64,000 bases of DNA from Saccharomycopsis phalli (Eukaryota; Ascomycota; Saccharomycetes; Ascoideales; Saccharomycopsidaceae). The stretch spans positions 682,001 to 746,000 of the forward strand of contig CP073216.1 of the NCBI GenBank assembly GCA_020342235.1. Direction: 5' to 3'. The position numbers and the translations under genes are program-made. The notes below the pieces were generated by a model. It did not search any database, was not told the DNA's origin, and saw only the letters and a program-made list of their open reading frames with translations. This document shows positions 38,419 through 48,848 of this stretch, one piece after another; position 1 is the first letter of the stretch; each line of letters begins with the position of its first letter.

Positions 38419-39963
38419 ATAATCCAGAGGGATTTAAGTAAATATGAGTTGAAAATATGATAAATTGTAGTAATTAGGGAAGAATGTACGTTGTAAATAT
38501 ATAACGTGTTTATTCAATTGTATAAGCTGTATACCTGATTTACTTTTTGATATCAATCCCATCCTGTTATAAGTACTTGCAATTTCTTTTGAACTGGCAA
38601 GCGACACACTTTGGCCATGTAATAAGCCACATCTTTTTGGTCTTCTTCAGTCACATCTTTTTGGTCTTCTTCAGCTTATCTCAAGTCCACCACCTTAATG
38701 GACAGTCGTATTATTTGACGAGCCTTTCACAGATCTAGAACCTAAAACTACTAGTGAGCACAGCCGTACTCTAGTAATCTACTCGTCGTATATAAAGGCA
38801 TTTTCTCTGAATTAACTCCAATTATCCAAATTTCGCCGTGACGCTTGGAGTTTGACATCTCTTGGACTAGATTTACGAAAGTCGATTATTCTCTCTTGCA
38901 AGGCTTTGCACCTACTACTGTCAGACAGAAACGTCATTGGTTACACGAGTACTGTTTCCCGGAAACTCGATTCCACTTCTGACAAAGATGCAATGGTGCC
39001 GTGTATCTTTTTTTACAGTTTGGTACAAGTCCGTGATTTGACACGTCTTGGCGCCGGTATAGATGGCTTGATGTATTTCTTGGCTGTCTTGTCATTCTAG
39101 GATATGCTATTTCCACCTGGGCCTCTCCTGGCAAATGAGGAGCCCATTATTTCCTGCATATTAAATGGCTGTATTTTCTAGTTATAAATGAGTGAATTTT
39201 TTAAATGTGTATCGAATAGATTTGGCTAATTTACCGAGATGTATTCTGGTTGAGATATGGAGAGTGAGTGAGTGGAGTAAATATGGGGCTAATGTATGAT
39301 GGAAATATACGGTGCAACAATAAATACTACAATAAAGTGCACCAATAAAGTACAATAAAGTGCAACAATATAATTATAACAAAGCCTGTATCTTAACTAT
39401 TACACCTGCAAATATTTGTTAAAATATTTTGCATCTTCACCTGTCATAGTCTGGGGTAATATCAAACTAAAAATAAAAAGCCATGATCCAGCACATAGAA
39501 TATAGCGAGCAAATCCGGTAACCACAAGCAAGGTTCAACGCCAAGTACCTTAGCCGAAGAACCATAATTATGACCAATATCATCGGCCATAAATAACCCA
39601 AGACCGGACATCTTTTTCGGACTAAGCAGCTTAGTGCATACTACGAATTAATGCCGCGGATACGTGGCAACGGCACAGAACAGAATTGCCAACATTCAGG
39701 ACTGATGGCGACCCCGGAGAAAATATATATCAAAACCCACCCATTGCCTATGATTCGCTGTGTCGTCTGATGATGTGCCTGGCCGGCGTGGTGTGTAATT
39801 ACCCTACAATGGTTGATTACCGCACGAGCGGAACCAATCAGTGACCCCAGATTTCGGACGCGACACGCGGCTGTTTTTCACAATAAAAGGCGAGGCTTCC
39901 CCTCATGTTTTTCTATTACTGAGTCTGGAGTACAGCTAACGCAAGATCGTCACTAAATTCAAC
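38419..39963. other. Spacer upstream of ACH1 copy 2
   Basis: About 1.5 kb. A 24-bp tandem duplication containing CACATCTTTTTGGTCTTC lies at about 38628-38675. The last 250 bases form the ACH1 promoter, with AATATATATC near 39724 and AATAAAAGG near 39881. Small open frames (for example 38852-39100) show nothing recognisable. Confidence 0.55.
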
Positions 39964-41535
39964 ATGTCCTCGGTATTAAAGCAAAGAGTGAGATATGCAC
40001 CATACTTGAGTAAGGTCAAGACCGCCAAGGAGTGTGTCGAGTTGTTTAAAAACGGCCAGTATATTGGTTGGTCCGGATTCACTGGTGTTGGTGCTCCAAA
40101 AGTGGTTCCTGATGCTGTGGCCGACCATGTTGAGGAAAACAATCTTCAAGGAAAGCTTGCATTCAACTTGTTTGTGGGTGCTTCTGCCGGTCCCCAGGAA
40201 AGTAGATGGGCCTCCAACAACATGATTCTTAGAAGAGCTCCTCATCAGGTTGGGAAACCAATTGCCAATGCCATCAACGATGGAAGAACCGAGTTCTTTG
40301 ATAAGCACTTGAGCATGTTCCCACAGGACTTGACATATGGCTATTATACCAAAGACAAGAAGAACGACTTGTTGGACTATACCATCATCGAGGCCACGGC
40401 CATTAAGGAAGACGGATCTATCGTTCCTGGTCCAGCTGTCGGTGGATCGCCAGAGTTTATAAGCGTGTCTGACAAAATCATTATCGAAGTGAATACCGTC
40501 ACTCCATCTTTCGAGGGATTACACGACATTGACATGCCAGTTAACCCACCATTTAGACCTGCATACCCATACACCCGTGTGGACGACAAGAGTGGAAGAG
40601 ACTCGATTCCAGTTGACCCAGCTAGAGTTGCTGCCATCGTCGAGAGTACTGTCAAGGACCAAGTTCCAGCAAACACTCCATCTGACGCTACTTCCAGAGC
40701 CATTGCTGGCCATTTGATTGAGTTCTTGGAGAACGAGGTCAGAACCGGAAGAATGCCAAAGAATTTACACCCATTGCAATCGGGAATCGGCAACATTGCC
40801 AACGCTGTCATTGAAGGATTGGCTGGCTCCTCCTTTAAGAACTTGAATGTGTGGACCGAAGTCTTGCAAGACTCGTTCTTGGACTTTTTCGAAAAGGGAA
40901 CCTTGGACTACGCCACCGCTACTTCCATCCGATTGACCGAGCCTGGGTTTGAGCGATTCTTCAACAACTGGGACACTTTCTCCAAGAAATTGTGCTTGAG
41001 AAGTCAGGTCGTGTCGAACTCGCCGGAGATCATCAGAAGACTTGGTGTCATTGCCATGAACACTCCAGTCGAGGTCGACATGTATGCTCATGCCAACTCC
41101 ACCAATGTTAGCGGATCAAAGATGTTGCACGGAATCGGAGGATCCGGTGACTTCTTGAGAAACGCAAAGCTCTCGGTCATGCACACTCCTTCGGCCAGAC
41201 CTTCGAAGATTGACCCGACTGGAATTTCGTGTATTGTTCCATTTGCTTCGCACATTGACCAAACAGAACACGACTTGGACGTTGTGGTTACGGAGCAAGG
41301 TCTTGCTGACTTGAGAGGATTGTCTCCAAAGGAAAGAGCATTACAAATCATCAAAAACTGCGCACACCCAGACTACAAGGACCAATTGAAGGAATACTTT
41401 GACCGAGCTGTTCACTATACCACCAAGAAGAAGGCATTGCACGAGCCTCATAGATTGGCAGATGCGTTCAAGATGCATCTCAACTTTGAGAAGAACGGCA
41501 CCATGAAATTGAACTCGTGGGACGAGAAATTTTAA
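39964..41535 (+). CDS. ACH1: Acetyl-CoA hydrolase / CoA transferase, copy 2
   Basis: Second Ach1 paralog, 523 residues, collinear with copy 1 without gaps. It has the same landmarks, with the presumed catalytic Glu at residue 299 (WTEVLQD). Differences from copy 1 are clustered: the first 140 residues and residues 330-360 carry most of them, while long stretches are identical, including 127 bases without a single nucleotide change (41263-41389 against 31933-32059). No CTG codons were noticed, consistent with strong expression. The promoter has its own TATA-like boxes and shares no obvious sequence with that of copy 1, so the two are likely regulated differently. Confidence 0.95.
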   Translation: MSSVLKQRVRYAPYLSKVKTAKECVELFKNGQYIGWSGFTGVGAPKVVPDAVADHVEENNLQGKLAFNLFVGASAGPQESRWASNNMILRRAPHQVGKPIANAINDGRTEFFDKHLSMFPQDLTYGYYTKDKKNDLLDYTIIEATAIKEDGSIVPGPAVGGSPEFISVSDKIIIEVNTVTPSFEGLHDIDMPVNPPFRPAYPYTRVDDKSGRDSIPVDPARVAAIVESTVKDQVPANTPSDATSRAIAGHLIEFLENEVRTGRMPKNLHPLQSGIGNIANAVIEGLAGSSFKNLNVWTEVLQDSFLDFFEKGTLDYATATSIRLTEPGFERFFNNWDTFSKKLCLRSQVVSNSPEIIRRLGVIAMNTPVEVDMYAHANSTNVSGSKMLHGIGGSGDFLRNAKLSVMHTPSARPSKIDPTGISCIVPFASHIDQTEHDLDVVVTEQGLADLRGLSPKERALQIIKNCAHPDYKDQLKEYFDRAVHYTTKKKALHEPHRLADAFKMHLNFEKNGTMKLNSWDEKF

Positions 41536-42483
41536 ACATCAATGTAATTAACTATAATTGAATAACTTTTTGTAGCTGTGACCACCACAAGTATCATCCT
41601 ACCCACTGGCAGTGCCACGTGATATGTTGCGTCATAGCAACTGTGCTCTTTCCCTAAAAAGAGAATACAAGAGTGAGGACAAGAGCATCTAGAAACTGAC
41701 TACCAACGTTTCTTCACCCCCCAAACGGAGTACGCATATTAGATAATGCGTTATATAATCTCGTCTGGCGGTGGGTGGTGCAATCAAGTGTAATGCTCCA
41801 ATATCCAGATTTAAATTAATTCGAGATGCCGTCATTCAGCGATTTTCTATTTTTTGTAGAGCCGGTGGAGAGAAAACCAGAGGTCATGGCATGTAATCTT
41901 ATTTAAGCATAAAAGATCGGCCTATGCACAGGTAGAAAACAGGCTTTTACTGCGAGAAAGATTAAATTCTTCCGGCATTTTCCATCAGAATCATTATAGT
42001 ATAGGCATGACTTATCTTCACCTTTAAAAATAAAATGGTATATACTGCTCGTCTTGGAGTACCCGAGACGTTGGTGGTGACTCGGTAGATGTGAAGAAAA
42101 TTCAGACACCACGGAATATTCATCTCCGGAAAGAATCACACCTCTGTAAGATCATCGTAGATGTGGTAAGCCATTATTTAAATTTTGACTTTTACAAATT
42201 CGGGTATAATTGAAGTTTTGCAACATGAAATTGCAGAATTTCATCGACAGTGGTATTGACTCGTGCAAACCAAGTAGACATTGACCTTCCCTGTTGGACG
42301 ATAATAGATTGCAGTTCCAATGAGTCATTGAAGAAACAAGCTTATTCCTATTGGTGAGGCAAAGGCATTATGGACTACTGTGGATGAAAAACATTATTTA
42401 GGACGATATAGTAATATATAATATATGAGTAACTGTAAAAAAAAAACAAGCATGGACTAAGGACAAGACTAATGGCGTGGATC
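41536..42483. other. Spacer between ACH1 copy 2 and the coiled-coil gene
   Basis: About 950 bp where two genes converge. It includes a CACGTG box (41616-41621) and an A-run near 42439. The small minus-strand open frame at 41903-42139 is without recognisable features. Nothing else seen. Confidence 0.5.
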
Positions 42484-43815
42484 TCATTGGGTCATTATTA
42501 GTGATTTGTGATACCTGGAGGCACTGGGTCTCTGTCGTAGTGTTGCTGACTCCGGCAAAGTTTCCTCGTCCTGCCAAATGCTCGAATCTAGAGGTTCGAT
42601 ATTATCCACATCCAAGAATACCAGAGCCTCTTCGAGGTCCCTGCGCAATTCATCAGGCAGCACAAACTCGCTCAGGACCTGGCTAGCTTGGGAAAAGCTT
42701 GTGTTGTCGGTGTGGATGCTTGATAATAGCGAGTTTGGCGAGTTGTAGGAGTCGGACGAGTTAGGCACAAAGCTGCTGTCGTTGATTAGACTTCCCAAGT
42801 GCCGGATGTTCATATCGGCAAATAGGTTTGTCTTTAAAATCCGCGAGAGCTCGACTGTGTCAAAGCTCTCTGAAATAGACAAGTCGTCACTCGACACCAT
42901 CAGGGAAATGTCTTCAAACAATTGCTTCATCAATTTGTTGTAATTTGTGTTAATGTCCTCGCAAATGTAATGGTAGGACTGCTTTCTCACCTCAATTTCA
43001 TCGGATGTTGTTTTCTCATACAAGGCCATCTTCTGTAGCACCTGGGTAAGCTTCTCTGGAGCCAAATTGCTCACATAAATGTCCTGGTACTTTTGCAAGT
43101 CCTCATTGATGGACTTTTCCAACTTGTCGGCCTCGATTTTGACGGAACTCACAATCGGGTTCCACTCGCACTTGAAGCCGTTGATGGAGGACTCCAACGG
43201 ACCAATTCCTTGCTTGAGCTTCTTGACAAGCAGACAGCCGTGTCTGATCAGCTTATTGAGCCGGTCGTTTTCGTTTTCGCACTCCTTTAGCTTCTCCATG
43301 ATGGTGACTTTCTTTGCTTTTGTCTGGAGGATCTTGAACACCGCCTCATCATACTTGCTACGGAGCTTCTTGTTTGCGTCGCTTCTTTCTGCGATTAACG
43401 ACTCCAAAGCTGAAATTTCGTCGGTCAATTGCTGTTTATCAGACATACATTGCTTCAAGTTGACTTGGCTATACTTTTGACTCTCCTTCTCCATACTGCG
43501 TTTCATTTCCAGGAGCTCTTTCTCGCGGCTTTTCAACAGAAGACTGAACTTATTTACAGCCTCAGTTTTCTCTTCTAGCTCCATTGTAACTGCTTCTATT
43601 TTCTTCTGCTTAGAGTCTCGACTCTCTTTCAAGTTATTGCATGTCTCATTCAATTCGGACAATCTTGCTTCTACCAGAATTACCAGGCTCCCATACTCCT
43701 CATCGGCTTCAGCCTGGAATCGCTTATATAGGGCCTTTAGCCCCTTTTGGTAGTCGGTCTCCCGTTTGAATGTGACTATGAATAGAATGAATAACCCCAA
43801 TAGCCACTCATCCAT
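42484..43815 (-). CDS. Membrane-anchored coiled-coil protein, unknown
   Basis: I do not recognise this 443-residue protein. It opens with a hydrophobic segment (MDEWLLGLFILFIVTF) that would act as a membrane anchor. Long coiled coils follow (about residues 40-190 and 215-290) with two runs of Lys/Glu heptads, then a Ser/Asp/Asn-rich C-terminus with a short helix (LPDELRRDLEEALVFLDVDN, about 388-407). The arrangement suggests a spindle-pole, nuclear-envelope or tethering protein, but this is only layout. If a short first exon exists upstream, the hydrophobic N-terminus might be wrong; I saw no clear splice site. It is real by length and composition. Confidence 0.75.
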   Translation of the reverse strand: MDEWLLGLFILFIVTFKRETDYQKGLKALYKRFQAEADEEYGSLVILVEARLSELNETCNNLKESRDSKQKKIEAVTMELEEKTEAVNKFSLLLKSREKELLEMKRSMEKESQKYSQVNLKQCMSDKQQLTDEISALESLIAERSDANKKLRSKYDEAVFKILQTKAKKVTIMEKLKECENENDRLNKLIRHGCLLVKKLKQGIGPLESSINGFKCEWNPIVSSVKIEADKLEKSINEDLQKYQDIYVSNLAPEKLTQVLQKMALYEKTTSDEIEVRKQSYHYICEDINTNYNKLMKQLFEDISLMVSSDDLSISESFDTVELSRILKTNLFADMNIRHLGSLINDSSFVPNSSDSYNSPNSLLSSIHTDNTSFSQASQVLSEFVLPDELRRDLEEALVFLDVDNIEPLDSSIWQDEETLPESATLRQRPSASRYHKSLIMTQ

Positions 43816-44040
43816 ACTAATTTCTCGTCATTTACAAAATTGGTTTGACTTTTAAAATTTTAAAGTTTTCCAAAGTCAAGCCTGCCACCGTCTTTTGTCT
43901 ATGAATGCACCCCCCACATTCCCCATTGGTGCCAAGTGTCATCCGTTATCACGCCTACGTATTTTTACACTGGCCCACGATACGCTGCATTTGAAAAAGA
44001 AAAACTACAATGTTTAACTTACCCAGACAATACATGAGTT

Positions 44041-45578
44041 TTAAATTAATTTCTCGTCTAAACGGGCAGCAGGATTCGATTCGATAAAGTCAAGGCTCAC
44101 CTTGTGGCCCAACAACTCCCGGATATTGCTCACCCCGTACTTGATCATCGTAGGTCTCTCCAACGACAATCCCCAGCCCAACACCCGCATGTTCTTTGGT
44201 AAACCCATAGCCTCCAACATTTCTGGACGGAACATTCCAGAGTTTCCAATCTCCACCCACTTCTCCAACCCGCTGTGCCACGAGAAAATCTCCATCGAAG
44301 GCTCGGTGTATGGGTTGTATGCTGCCTTGAATCGCAACTGGTGCACGCCCATTTGGTCAAAAAAGTCTTGCATAAACCCAATCAAGTCGCCCAATCGGAT
44401 GTTGTAGTCGGCAATCACACCTTCCACTTGGTGGAACTCCGCCAAATGGGTCGCGTCCACCGCCTCGTTTCGGAAAACCCGGTCAATCGAAAAAAGACGC
44501 GATGGCTTTGGATCCTTGGCAAGCTGATGCAACAACTTGGCGGAAATCGCAGTGGTGTGGGTCCGCAACACCATCTTCAACGATTCGTCGCCTTTCCATG
44601 GGTATCTGTAACCTAAAGAGCCAAAATGGTCACCTTCATGAGCCCCCTTGACATTGGTCCAGTAGGTCTTGTCCTCCGGCTCATCTGCCTTGACGGGATC
44701 CTTCAAGTAAAAGGTATCTTGCAAATCACGTGCAGGGTGCTGTTGCGGCACGTAGAGCGCATCAAAGTTCCAGAACCCAGACTCCACGTACTGGTACGAA
44801 GGCATTTCTGTGAACCCCAACGAGAAGAAAATCTGGCGGAACTCCTCTCGGACTTTGTTCAAAGGATGCAATGCTCCGGCATCTGGCGCAATTCCTTGCG
44901 AATTGAAGTTGTATGGCTTGAAGTCCGCCTTTTCCCAACTGCCATTGGCTACCATGTCGCTGGTAATATCCGTCTCCAACTTGGTGATTTTCGTGGAGAA
45001 CTTCTCGCCCTTTTCGACTTTATAGGAGAAGACCTTGCTCACACTGACAAGCTTCCGTTTCTTCAAGTCAGCAAGCTCCTTTTTGTCCGGGAGCTTCCCA
45101 TCTTGCAACGCCTTTAATTGTACCGCAGCAGCATCTTGTGGCAAAGACTCCTTGGAAATCTTATCGCTGGCTTTCAAAGTGTCCCCGTCCTTTTTGATCC
45201 ACCCGTTTTTGAACGCCTTGCCCTGTCCCAATTGACCTGCTTTGCCCAATTTCTTGGTGACATCTGCAATCTTCAATCCTTCCAAACTACTAATCACCTC
45301 GTTCAATAACCGGTACTCGTGTGATCCCTTTTCCACGATCTCCTGTCCCTCCTTGGTCAATGCCCATTGATCCTTCTCAATCACTTTATAAGTGACCATG
45401 CTTCGACTCAACAACGAGTTCAATACCGCTAGGCTGTTAGTGTGGGTTACAATAGACTTGCGCGATAAAACTCACCTTGGATCGACTGTGAAGCCACGTT
45501 TGGGAAAACAACATCGGTGTTTTCGATAACCGCATCCTTATTTAACACCTGGAGAATGGTCTCTGGCTCTATTGACAT
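44041..45578 (-). CDS. FRS2: Cytosolic phenylalanyl-tRNA synthetase alpha subunit (one intron)
   Basis: Catalytic alpha subunit of the cytosolic alpha2-beta2 PheRS, which charges tRNA-Phe. Exon 1 (45578 down to 45476) and exon 2 (45428 to 44041) give 496 residues, against 503 in S. cerevisiae. The N-terminal part has winged-helix DNA/RNA-binding folds. The class II core shows ARDLQDTFYL near 300, RTHTTAISAKLL near 350, FRNEAVDATHLAEFHQVEG near 380 (motif 2), SMEIFSWHSGLEKWVEIGNSG, and motif 3 near the end (GLSLERPTMIKYGVSNIRELLG). Adding exon 1 supplies the missing start (MSIEPETILQVLN) and joins in frame, which supports the splice. A CACGTG box lies about 55 bp upstream. Confidence 0.93.
45429..45475 (-). 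other. Spliceosomal intron of FRS2
   Basis: 47-nt intron near the 5' end of FRS2: donor GTGAGT, branch site CACTAAC and acceptor TAG eight bases after the branch adenosine region. Using the nearer CAG instead would bring in a stop, so TAG is chosen. Removing the intron joins exon 1 to exon 2 in frame. Donor GTGAGT differs from the GTATGT usual in Saccharomyces. Confidence 0.8.
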
Positions 45579-45856
45579 TTTGTGCTGGATTGAGTCAACT
45601 GGCCTCTAGAAAAATATTCCCACTAGTTTATCACGTGGTGTAATATACGCCGGGTAATACAGGCCAAGTCTCCGCCGTTGAACAACAGAAATTGCGGTTT
45701 AGCTGCCCAATTGACGAGCAGGTTATCCACTTTATTTCAGCCTCCATCAACACTACATTCGTAAGCAAGCATATACTAGAATAAGCATCTATTAGAACAA
45801 TAACCATCTACTAGAATAGCACCTATTAGAACAATAACCATCTATTATACCAATAT

Positions 45857-46222
45857 TTACTCATCGTCCTCCTCCTCATCGTCAACATTGACAGAGTAGA
45901 ATTGCAATTGATAAGAGTTTTGCTTGACAGAAACAAATCTGATCCAGTCTCTGATTTGGTTCTTCTTCAAGTATCTCTTGGTCAAGTACTTCAAGTACTT
46001 ACCAGAGAAAGAACCGTTGGAAGCAACAACCAAGACCTTGGATCCCTCGACCTCGACGGTAACGTCGCTGCCCAAGTTTCCGAGTCTTCCATCGATCTTG
46101 ATGTGGTCAATCAAGTACTTGGCGTAGCCAGATGGGTCAAAGACACCGTTGTCAGTTGGAGCCGAGACGTCGACAACAAACTTCTTGATTTGCTTGGATT
46201 TCTTAGTGGTGATTGGAGCCAT
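45857..46222 (-). CDS. RPL22: Ribosomal protein eL22
   Basis: Large-subunit ribosomal protein eL22, 121 residues, the family's exact size. It begins [20 protein letters not shown], followed by the conserved core ([53 protein letters not shown]) and ends with the acidic tail (DDEEEDDE) typical of eL22. No intron is needed here, whereas many yeast RPL22 genes have one. A CACGTG box (46336-46341) lies about 115 bp upstream of the ATG; Cbf1-type boxes are known in ribosomal-protein promoters of Candida relatives. Confidence 0.97.
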   Translation of the reverse strand: MAPITTKKSKQIKKFVVDVSAPTDNGVFDPSGYAKYLIDHIKIDGRLGNLGSDVTVEVEGSKVLVVASNGSFSGKYLKYLTKRYLKKNQIRDWIRFVSVKQNSYQLQFYSVNVDDEEEDDE

Positions 46223-46382
46223 TTCGAAACTATCAGAGAGAATTGATTAACCTGAAATATTTACCAAAGAAGAAGCTCTGGATAGTGCAAAGTATTTTTC
46301 AAGGGCCGCGACCCACTTTGTATGCGCGTGACGTGCACGTGAATTTTCATGGGGCTTACATGGTTCACAAGACATGAATTAA

Positions 46383-47516
46383 TTACAAACTCAACACCTT
46401 CTTGGCAGCTCTAATAATGGTTGGAGGGTCTGGGAAGGCAAAGTCCTCCAATTCCTTGGCGTATGGAGTTGGAACCTCACATCCAGTGACTCTCTCCACT
46501 GGAGCATCCAAGTAGTCGAATCCCTCCGTCTCCATGATCTGGGCACAGATTTCCGAGCCAACACCAAAAGCTGGGAAGCCAGACTCGACGGTGATGATGT
46601 GGTTGGTCTTCTTCAACGACTCGAGGATGGTGTCGACGTCCAACGGCTTGATGGTTCTAAGATTGATGACCTCGGCCAGAACCCCGTAGTCTTTTTGCAA
46701 CGTCTCAGCGGCATCGAGCGAGAATCCAACGTTTCTCGAGTGGGTCACAATAGTGAGGTCCTTACCCTCTCTCTCGATCTTGGCCTTGCCAAATGGCAAC
46801 ACAAAGTCTGGCGAGTTGTATGCCTCGCTGACGTCAAACGACTCTCCGTACAACATCTCGTTCTCCAAGAACACCACTGGGTTTGGATCCCGGATCGCGG
46901 CCTTCAACAACCCTTTACAGTCCTCGGCACTGTATGGCGACACCACCTTCAAACCCGGAATAGATCCGTACCAGGCGGCGTAATCTTGGGAATGTTGAGC
47001 TCCAACACCGGCAGCCGCTCCGTTTGGCCCTCTAAAAGTGATGTTACATGGCTGGGTTCCTCCAGACATGTAGTATGTCTTGGCTGCGGAGTTGATGATC
47101 TGGTCAATGGCCTGCATGGCGAAATTGAAGGTCATAAACTCGCACACCGGCTTCAAACCGGCAAGAGCCGAGCCCACGGCGATTCCCGCAAAACCCATTT
47201 CCGTGATTGGAGTGTCAATGACCCGCTTGTCGCCAAATCGGTCAAGCAAACCCCGCGAGATCTTGTAAGCTCCGTTGTACACGGCAACCTCCTCGCCCAT
47301 CAAGTAGACGTCCTTGTCGGCCTCCAACTCCTCAGCTAACGCCGAGTTGAGCGCGTCTCTGACTGTGGCTTTGTTGCCAGAGGCTCCGCTGGAGTTGTTT
47401 CTGACCGGAAACTGCATCCGCAAGTTCTGGGCGGCTCCCGCGGCCTTGAGGGCGTTGGTATTAATGGCGCTGCGTGCTAGTTGGGCAGTTCTGACTATTG
47501 GAGATAACTTTGGCAT
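46383..47516 (-). CDS. PDB1: Pyruvate dehydrogenase E1 beta subunit
   Basis: E1-beta of the mitochondrial pyruvate dehydrogenase complex, which with E1-alpha carries out TPP-dependent decarboxylation of pyruvate to feed acetyl-CoA to the TCA cycle. The 377-residue product has an N-terminal presequence (about 1-45, Arg/Ser/Ala-rich, no acid), then [78 protein letters not shown] and [25 protein letters not shown], ending with the transketolase C-domain ([24 protein letters not shown]). Length is as in S. cerevisiae (366). Upstream lies a repeat-rich spacer. Confidence 0.97.
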   Translation of the reverse strand: MPKLSPIVRTAQLARSAINTNALKAAGAAQNLRMQFPVRNNSSGASGNKATVRDALNSALAEELEADKDVYLMGEEVAVYNGAYKISRGLLDRFGDKRVIDTPITEMGFAGIAVGSALAGLKPVCEFMTFNFAMQAIDQIINSAAKTYYMSGGTQPCNITFRGPNGAAAGVGAQHSQDYAAWYGSIPGLKVVSPYSAEDCKGLLKAAIRDPNPVVFLENEMLYGESFDVSEAYNSPDFVLPFGKAKIEREGKDLTIVTHSRNVGFSLDAAETLQKDYGVLAEVINLRTIKPLDVDTILESLKKTNHIITVESGFPAFGVGSEICAQIMETEGFDYLDAPVERVTGCEVPTPYAKELEDFAFPDPPTIIRAAKKVLSL

Positions 47517-47697
47517 GCTGGTTGGCTGGGGGAGAAACTAGTAATTGGCAAGACAAAACTTCGCGGGTTGCGTGCCCTGCCGTGGACATCTGGTGACGCT
47601 GTCGCAGTCCGATTGCCGATCAGGTGACCCCACATTGCCGACCGCCTTGCCGCCTCTTCCGCCTACATGTCAACTGGTAAATACCGGCTGTGGGTGG

Positions 47698-47795
47698 GGT
47701 GAATTGTGAATTGTAGTGAGAATTGTGAATTGTGAATTGTAGTGAGAATTGTGAATTGTGAATTGTAGTGAGAACTGTGAATTGTGGTGAGGAAT
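47698..47795. repeat. Tandem repeat of GAATTGTGAATTGTAGTGA
   Basis: Near-perfect head-to-tail copies of a roughly 26-27-bp unit combining GAATTGTGAATTGTAGTGA with an extra GAATTGT, followed by partial copies. Confidence 0.85.
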
Positions 47796-47814
47796 TGTAG
47801 TGATAAGTTGGTTA

Positions 47815-48150
47815 ATAACTGATGTAGTGTTGTATAACTAAAGAGTAGTTAAATAACTACAGAGTGGTTAAACAACTGATATAGTGATTGAATACCTGAT
47901 ATAGTGATTGAATACCTGATACAGTGATTGAATACCTGATACGGTGGTCAAATAACTACAGAGTGATTGAATAACTGATGCAGTGGCCAAATAACTGAAC
48001 ATCGGTCAAATAACTAAACAGTGGTCAAATAACTAAGCAATGGTCAAATAACTAAACAGCGACCAAATAACTAAAGAGTGACTAAATAACTAAAGAGTGA
48101 CTAAGCAACTGATACAGTGCTCAATAACTGATACAGTGCTCAATAACCAA
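47815..48150. repeat. Tandem repeat of about 20-bp AACTGATACAGTGATTGAAT-type units
   Basis: Around sixteen degenerate copies; the family drifts from AACTGATATAGTGATTGAAT to AACTAAACAGTGGTCAAAT along the array. Confidence 0.8.
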
Positions 48151-48184
48151 AAGTCTCAAATAATCAAGAGGCCGGCAGCATTAT

Positions 48185-48500
48185 AATAATAATATTTATT
48201 TTTGTATTCAGCTATATATTGTCTCAGGCATTACGGTTATTCGACAAATACATCTTCACCCAGGAACATCAGGCACCATTGCGGCTGAAAACCCTTTGTC
48301 AACCCTCATTCCGTTGCTTGGGATTAAAAACTTACATGTGAGCAGTCGTATTTTTGGTACTTAGTACTTGTATTGGCTGTGTAAGCCTGATCACCCTTGT
48401 TCAAGTTTGCCTGCTGAATCTCGCCATGTGTTGGAGCATGTCACTCCAGCACATTCTGGCAACACTATACAAGTTTATGGACTGATTGGCAAACACTTTC
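48185..48500. repeat. Dispersed repeat, copy 1 (split)
   Basis: Two blocks (48185-48230 and 48440-48500) match 59703-59805. Shared cores are TAATAATATTTATTTTTGT, TCCAGCAC and TTCTGG...CTATA...AAGTTT...GACTGATT. The 59.7-kb copy lacks the roughly 200 bp between the blocks. Probably transposon debris. Confidence 0.6.
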
Positions 48501-48822
48501 AGCGTATTACGTATGCCATGAGTGGAATCTAGTATTTCATCAATGCGTGATAGAATTCGAGCTTCAAAGAGGTATGGGCATCGGAGATCGGCCGTCAGCA
48601 TTGACTATTCCTTGATACAACCAATACTTCTCATCCTACATAATTCTAAATAACCATGATTCAGCACTCTAGAATATCAAGCATGAGCAGCAGTCACCTA
48701 AATAAATCACCCACGCTTGGATACAATGCTTCAGTCATTATTCATATACCAATACACTGGATACGGTTGGCTTTACCATGCAAGATGCCTGGCCCAGCAT
48801 CGCACATAACCACGTACACATT

Positions 48823-48839
48823 ACGCGAAACTTACGCGT
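48823..48839 (+). promoter_or_regulatory. MCB/SCB-like cell-cycle boxes of SMC1
   Basis: ACGCGAAA (48823-48830, matching both an MCB variant and the SCB consensus CRCGAAA) and a perfect MCB ACGCGT (48834-48839) lie 10-26 bp before the SMC1 ATG. Cohesin genes are MBF targets at G1/S in yeast. The closeness to the start codon is unusual and implies a very short leader or a site within the transcribed region. Confidence 0.55.
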
Positions 48840-48848
48840 TTGTTACTC

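Larger units (their letters stand above)
47517..48848. other. Repeat-rich divergent spacer PDB1/SMC1
   Basis: Holds two minisatellites (47698-47795 and 47815-48150), a dispersed-repeat copy (48185-48500) and, at the far end, cell-cycle-type promoter boxes just before SMC1. No gene seen. Confidence 0.65.

Noticed and set aside
38852-39100. 82-codon plus-strand frame upstream of ACH1 copy 2
   Set aside because: No features and in a promoter-type spacer.
39520-39560. AAGGTTCAACGCC considered as a tRNA T-loop
   Set aside because: No cloverleaf could be drawn from the flanking bases.
41903-42139. 78-codon minus-strand frame after ACH1 copy 2
   Set aside because: No recognisable feature and located between converging genes; chance is likelier.
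42594-42604. GGTTCGAT-like stretch considered as a tRNA T-arm
   Set aside because: Falls inside the coiled-coil gene with no matching D-arm, anticodon stem or acceptor stem.
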